Of a DNA stretch of 64,000 bases, positions 62,759 through 64,000 are shown one piece after another. Each line of letters begins with the position of its first letter. Positions within the stretch are counted from its first letter, which is position 1. The notes under the pieces are model-generated. The model made no database searches, was not told the DNA's origin, and was given only the letters and a program-made list of their open reading frames with translations. The stretch lies in assembly GCF_025146565.1 (NCBI RefSeq), contig NZ_CP102258.1, positions 3,752,001 through 3,816,000 on the forward strand, given 5' to 3'. This DNA comes from Bacteroides eggerthii. GTDB taxonomy: Bacteria > Bacteroidota > Bacteroidia > Bacteroidales > Bacteroidaceae. The position numbers and the translations under genes are program-made.

Positions 62759-64000
62759 TTATAATCTCCTGACACAATAAGTCCACGTTTGAGTATCCTT
62801 GCTAAGAGAGCCATTAAAGTATTCAGCGAATCTGTAATATTGAGTATCAACGTATAAACCGATAGAAAGATAAGAATCGGCTTCTTTTTCAGTAGAAGTC
62901 ATAAGATTCAAAATACCATGGATATCGTGATCAAGGACTCTGGAAAGAAAGATTAACTTCATTTCATCTATCGATGGTAGATACCAATGGCTCTCCGAAG
63001 CATCAATCATTCCATCACCGTTTAAGTCCCTGTTCTTCTCGTGGCAGTATCGTGCCGCAGAAGTCTTGTAAATGGGGTGGTAAATATTCGCAGATGCATC
63101 TGGATAATAATAAGGAGCACCGGAAGTCGCTCCTGTATATTTGGGAAGGGGTTGATCCCCAGTCCCATACATCGGACGGTAAGAGTCAAAAGCCGTACCA
63201 AAACCTACAACCTCATTGTTCACACGCCGAACATCGGTATATACGGCATTTTCTGTCAGGAATTTACCATTACGGCTTTTATCAGGCCCGTTATAGAGCA
63301 ACATACCGTAAAAGCCCCATCGCGGATTCCTGGTTCTAAAGTCTAATACCCCCGGATATAAGCTGTAGAGTTCACACTCCTTAATTCTCTCAGTAAAAAA
63401 CGGTTTTTTGACAGTGCCAAGCGAGCCATCCTCATTTATCATAAGTAATCCGGGGTCATTAACATATTCAGTATAAATATGACCACCACGAATTTGCGTA
63501 AAGTGAAAAGTCCTAACTTCCGGCGTATTCGGATCTCCTCCATCTTTGTAGAAAGTCAGTTGTACGCTGGCACCACGATCACCCTTCCTGTTTAGATATT
63601 CATCCGCATAAACATACAGCATCTTACTGGTTGCAGTGATTTCCGTAAACGGAATATCCGTTATTTTATAACACATGCGATGGGTGGCATCGGCAAATGC
63701 CATGACATCGTCATCCTCCTGCCCTGTGGGAATAGGATTCCAGCCGGTTATTCCTTGCTGCTCCAGCTTTTCCCTCACACTCTTGTGGGGGATATATTTC
63801 GCACGTACAAAACTGCCTACCTCGCCCACCTGCTGTTGCCACTCATCATGGGGAGACGCTTGCTTCACCTGATGCCACATCAAGTCCAAAGGAGATATTT
63901 TAAGCCATGTGGCATCGAACCCCGGTTCGTTATAAGCTCTGCCGGCATCATCCAAAATTTCCATGGTCATCTTTCCTTTCACCGCATTGATGCGCATGGG
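62759..64000 (-). CDS. Large surface/fimbrial-tip-type protein (5' end beyond window)
   Basis: At least 413 codons, open to the window edge, so the visible Met near 63997 is probably internal. The C-terminal ~90 residues (ESHWYLPSIDEMKLIFLSRV, YFNGSLSKDTQTWTYCVRRL) form a DUF1566-like domain as in DUF4906/Mfa-type tip proteins. The upstream part is beta-rich without a recognised signature. Likely an adhesin; assignment tentative. Confidence 0.6.
   Translation of the reverse strand, partial: PMRINAVKGKMTMEILDDAGRAYNEPGFDATWLKISPLDLMWHQVKQASPHDEWQQQVGEVGSFVRAKYIPHKSVREKLEQQGITGWNPIPTGQEDDDVMAFADATHRMCYKITDIPFTEITATSKMLYVYADEYLNRKGDRGASVQLTFYKDGGDPNTPEVRTFHFTQIRGGHIYTEYVNDPGLLMINEDGSLGTVKKPFFTERIKECELYSLYPGVLDFRTRNPRWGFYGMLLYNGPDKSRNGKFLTENAVYTDVRRVNNEVVGFGTAFDSYRPMYGTGDQPLPKYTGATSGAPYYYPDASANIYHPIYKTSAARYCHEKNRDLNGDGMIDASESHWYLPSIDEMKLIFLSRVLDHDIHGILNLMTSTEKEADSYLSIGLYVDTQYYRFAEYFNGSLSKDTQTWTYCVRRL

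Overview
The window is chromosomal DNA of a Bacteroides-group bacterium (Bacteroides/Phocaeicola). The grounds are the rRNA and tRNA sequences, many promoters of the TTTG-N19/21-TAnnTTTG type, a smalltalk peptide, HU-related and PepSY-like proteins, DUF4373/DUF3127/DUF3575/DUF5119 families, fimbrillins and a Bacteroidetes-type Tra (E,F,G,I,J,K,M,N) apparatus. No database search was possible; family names come from recognising motifs.

Layout. 0-3.7 kb: rRNA operon on the minus strand (23S 5' part, tRNA-Ala, tRNA-Ile, 16S) behind three evenly spaced tandem promoters. 3.9-10.8 kb: PepSY-like lipoprotein, amidase-smalltalk-HU group, HicA/HicB plus DnaB-like helicase, a winged-helix protein, a tandem 22-bp iteron-like array and two small genes. 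10.84-13.40 kb: an IS21-family insertion sequence. About 13.4-60.9 kb: a conjugative element. 61-64 kb: chromosomal-looking genes (DUF5106 thioredoxin-like lipoprotein and two surface or fimbrial-type proteins, the last running off the window).

The conjugative element has a left module with amidoligase, candidate oriT, BfmA/BtgA-type mobilization protein, DUF5712-type relaxase and VirD4-like coupling protein. Next comes a group of putative cargo proteins: a 1345-aa polyvalent protein with ADP-ribosyltransferase-like and zinc-peptidase-like segments, and two proteins with 22-residue helical repeats. Three genes here share a C-terminal module. A DNA adenine methylase and a ParA partition operon follow. 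The right module, on the minus strand, holds replication/primase genes, small conserved genes, a fimbrial operon and the transfer (Tra) operon.

The most striking structure lies between 30.27 and 36.86 kb. Five copies of a 19-bp site, all encoding NSTITA in one frame, join a single expressed lipoprotein N-terminus (36455-37456) to its C-terminal cassette and mark four silent cassettes that lack starts. Two silent cassettes lie in each orientation, and a tyrosine recombinase gene sits inside the array. This is a shufflon: inversion between sites should swap the C-terminal domain of a lipoprotein encoded directly after the transfer operon. It is architecturally like the PilV shufflon of IncI plasmids, so a role in recipient recognition or surface variation is a testable inference. 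An IS256-family element and an IbrA-like PAPS-reductase-family gene lie inside the array.

Other signals are AAGTAAAT/ATTTACTT inverted motifs repeated in intergenic regions across the element, a ~100-nt near-continuous hairpin at 26.67-26.77 kb, and candidate small RNAs. No separate integrase for the element is visible. Its gene content (ParA, primase, DUF4373 proteins, relaxase, T4SS) looks like an integrated conjugative plasmid.
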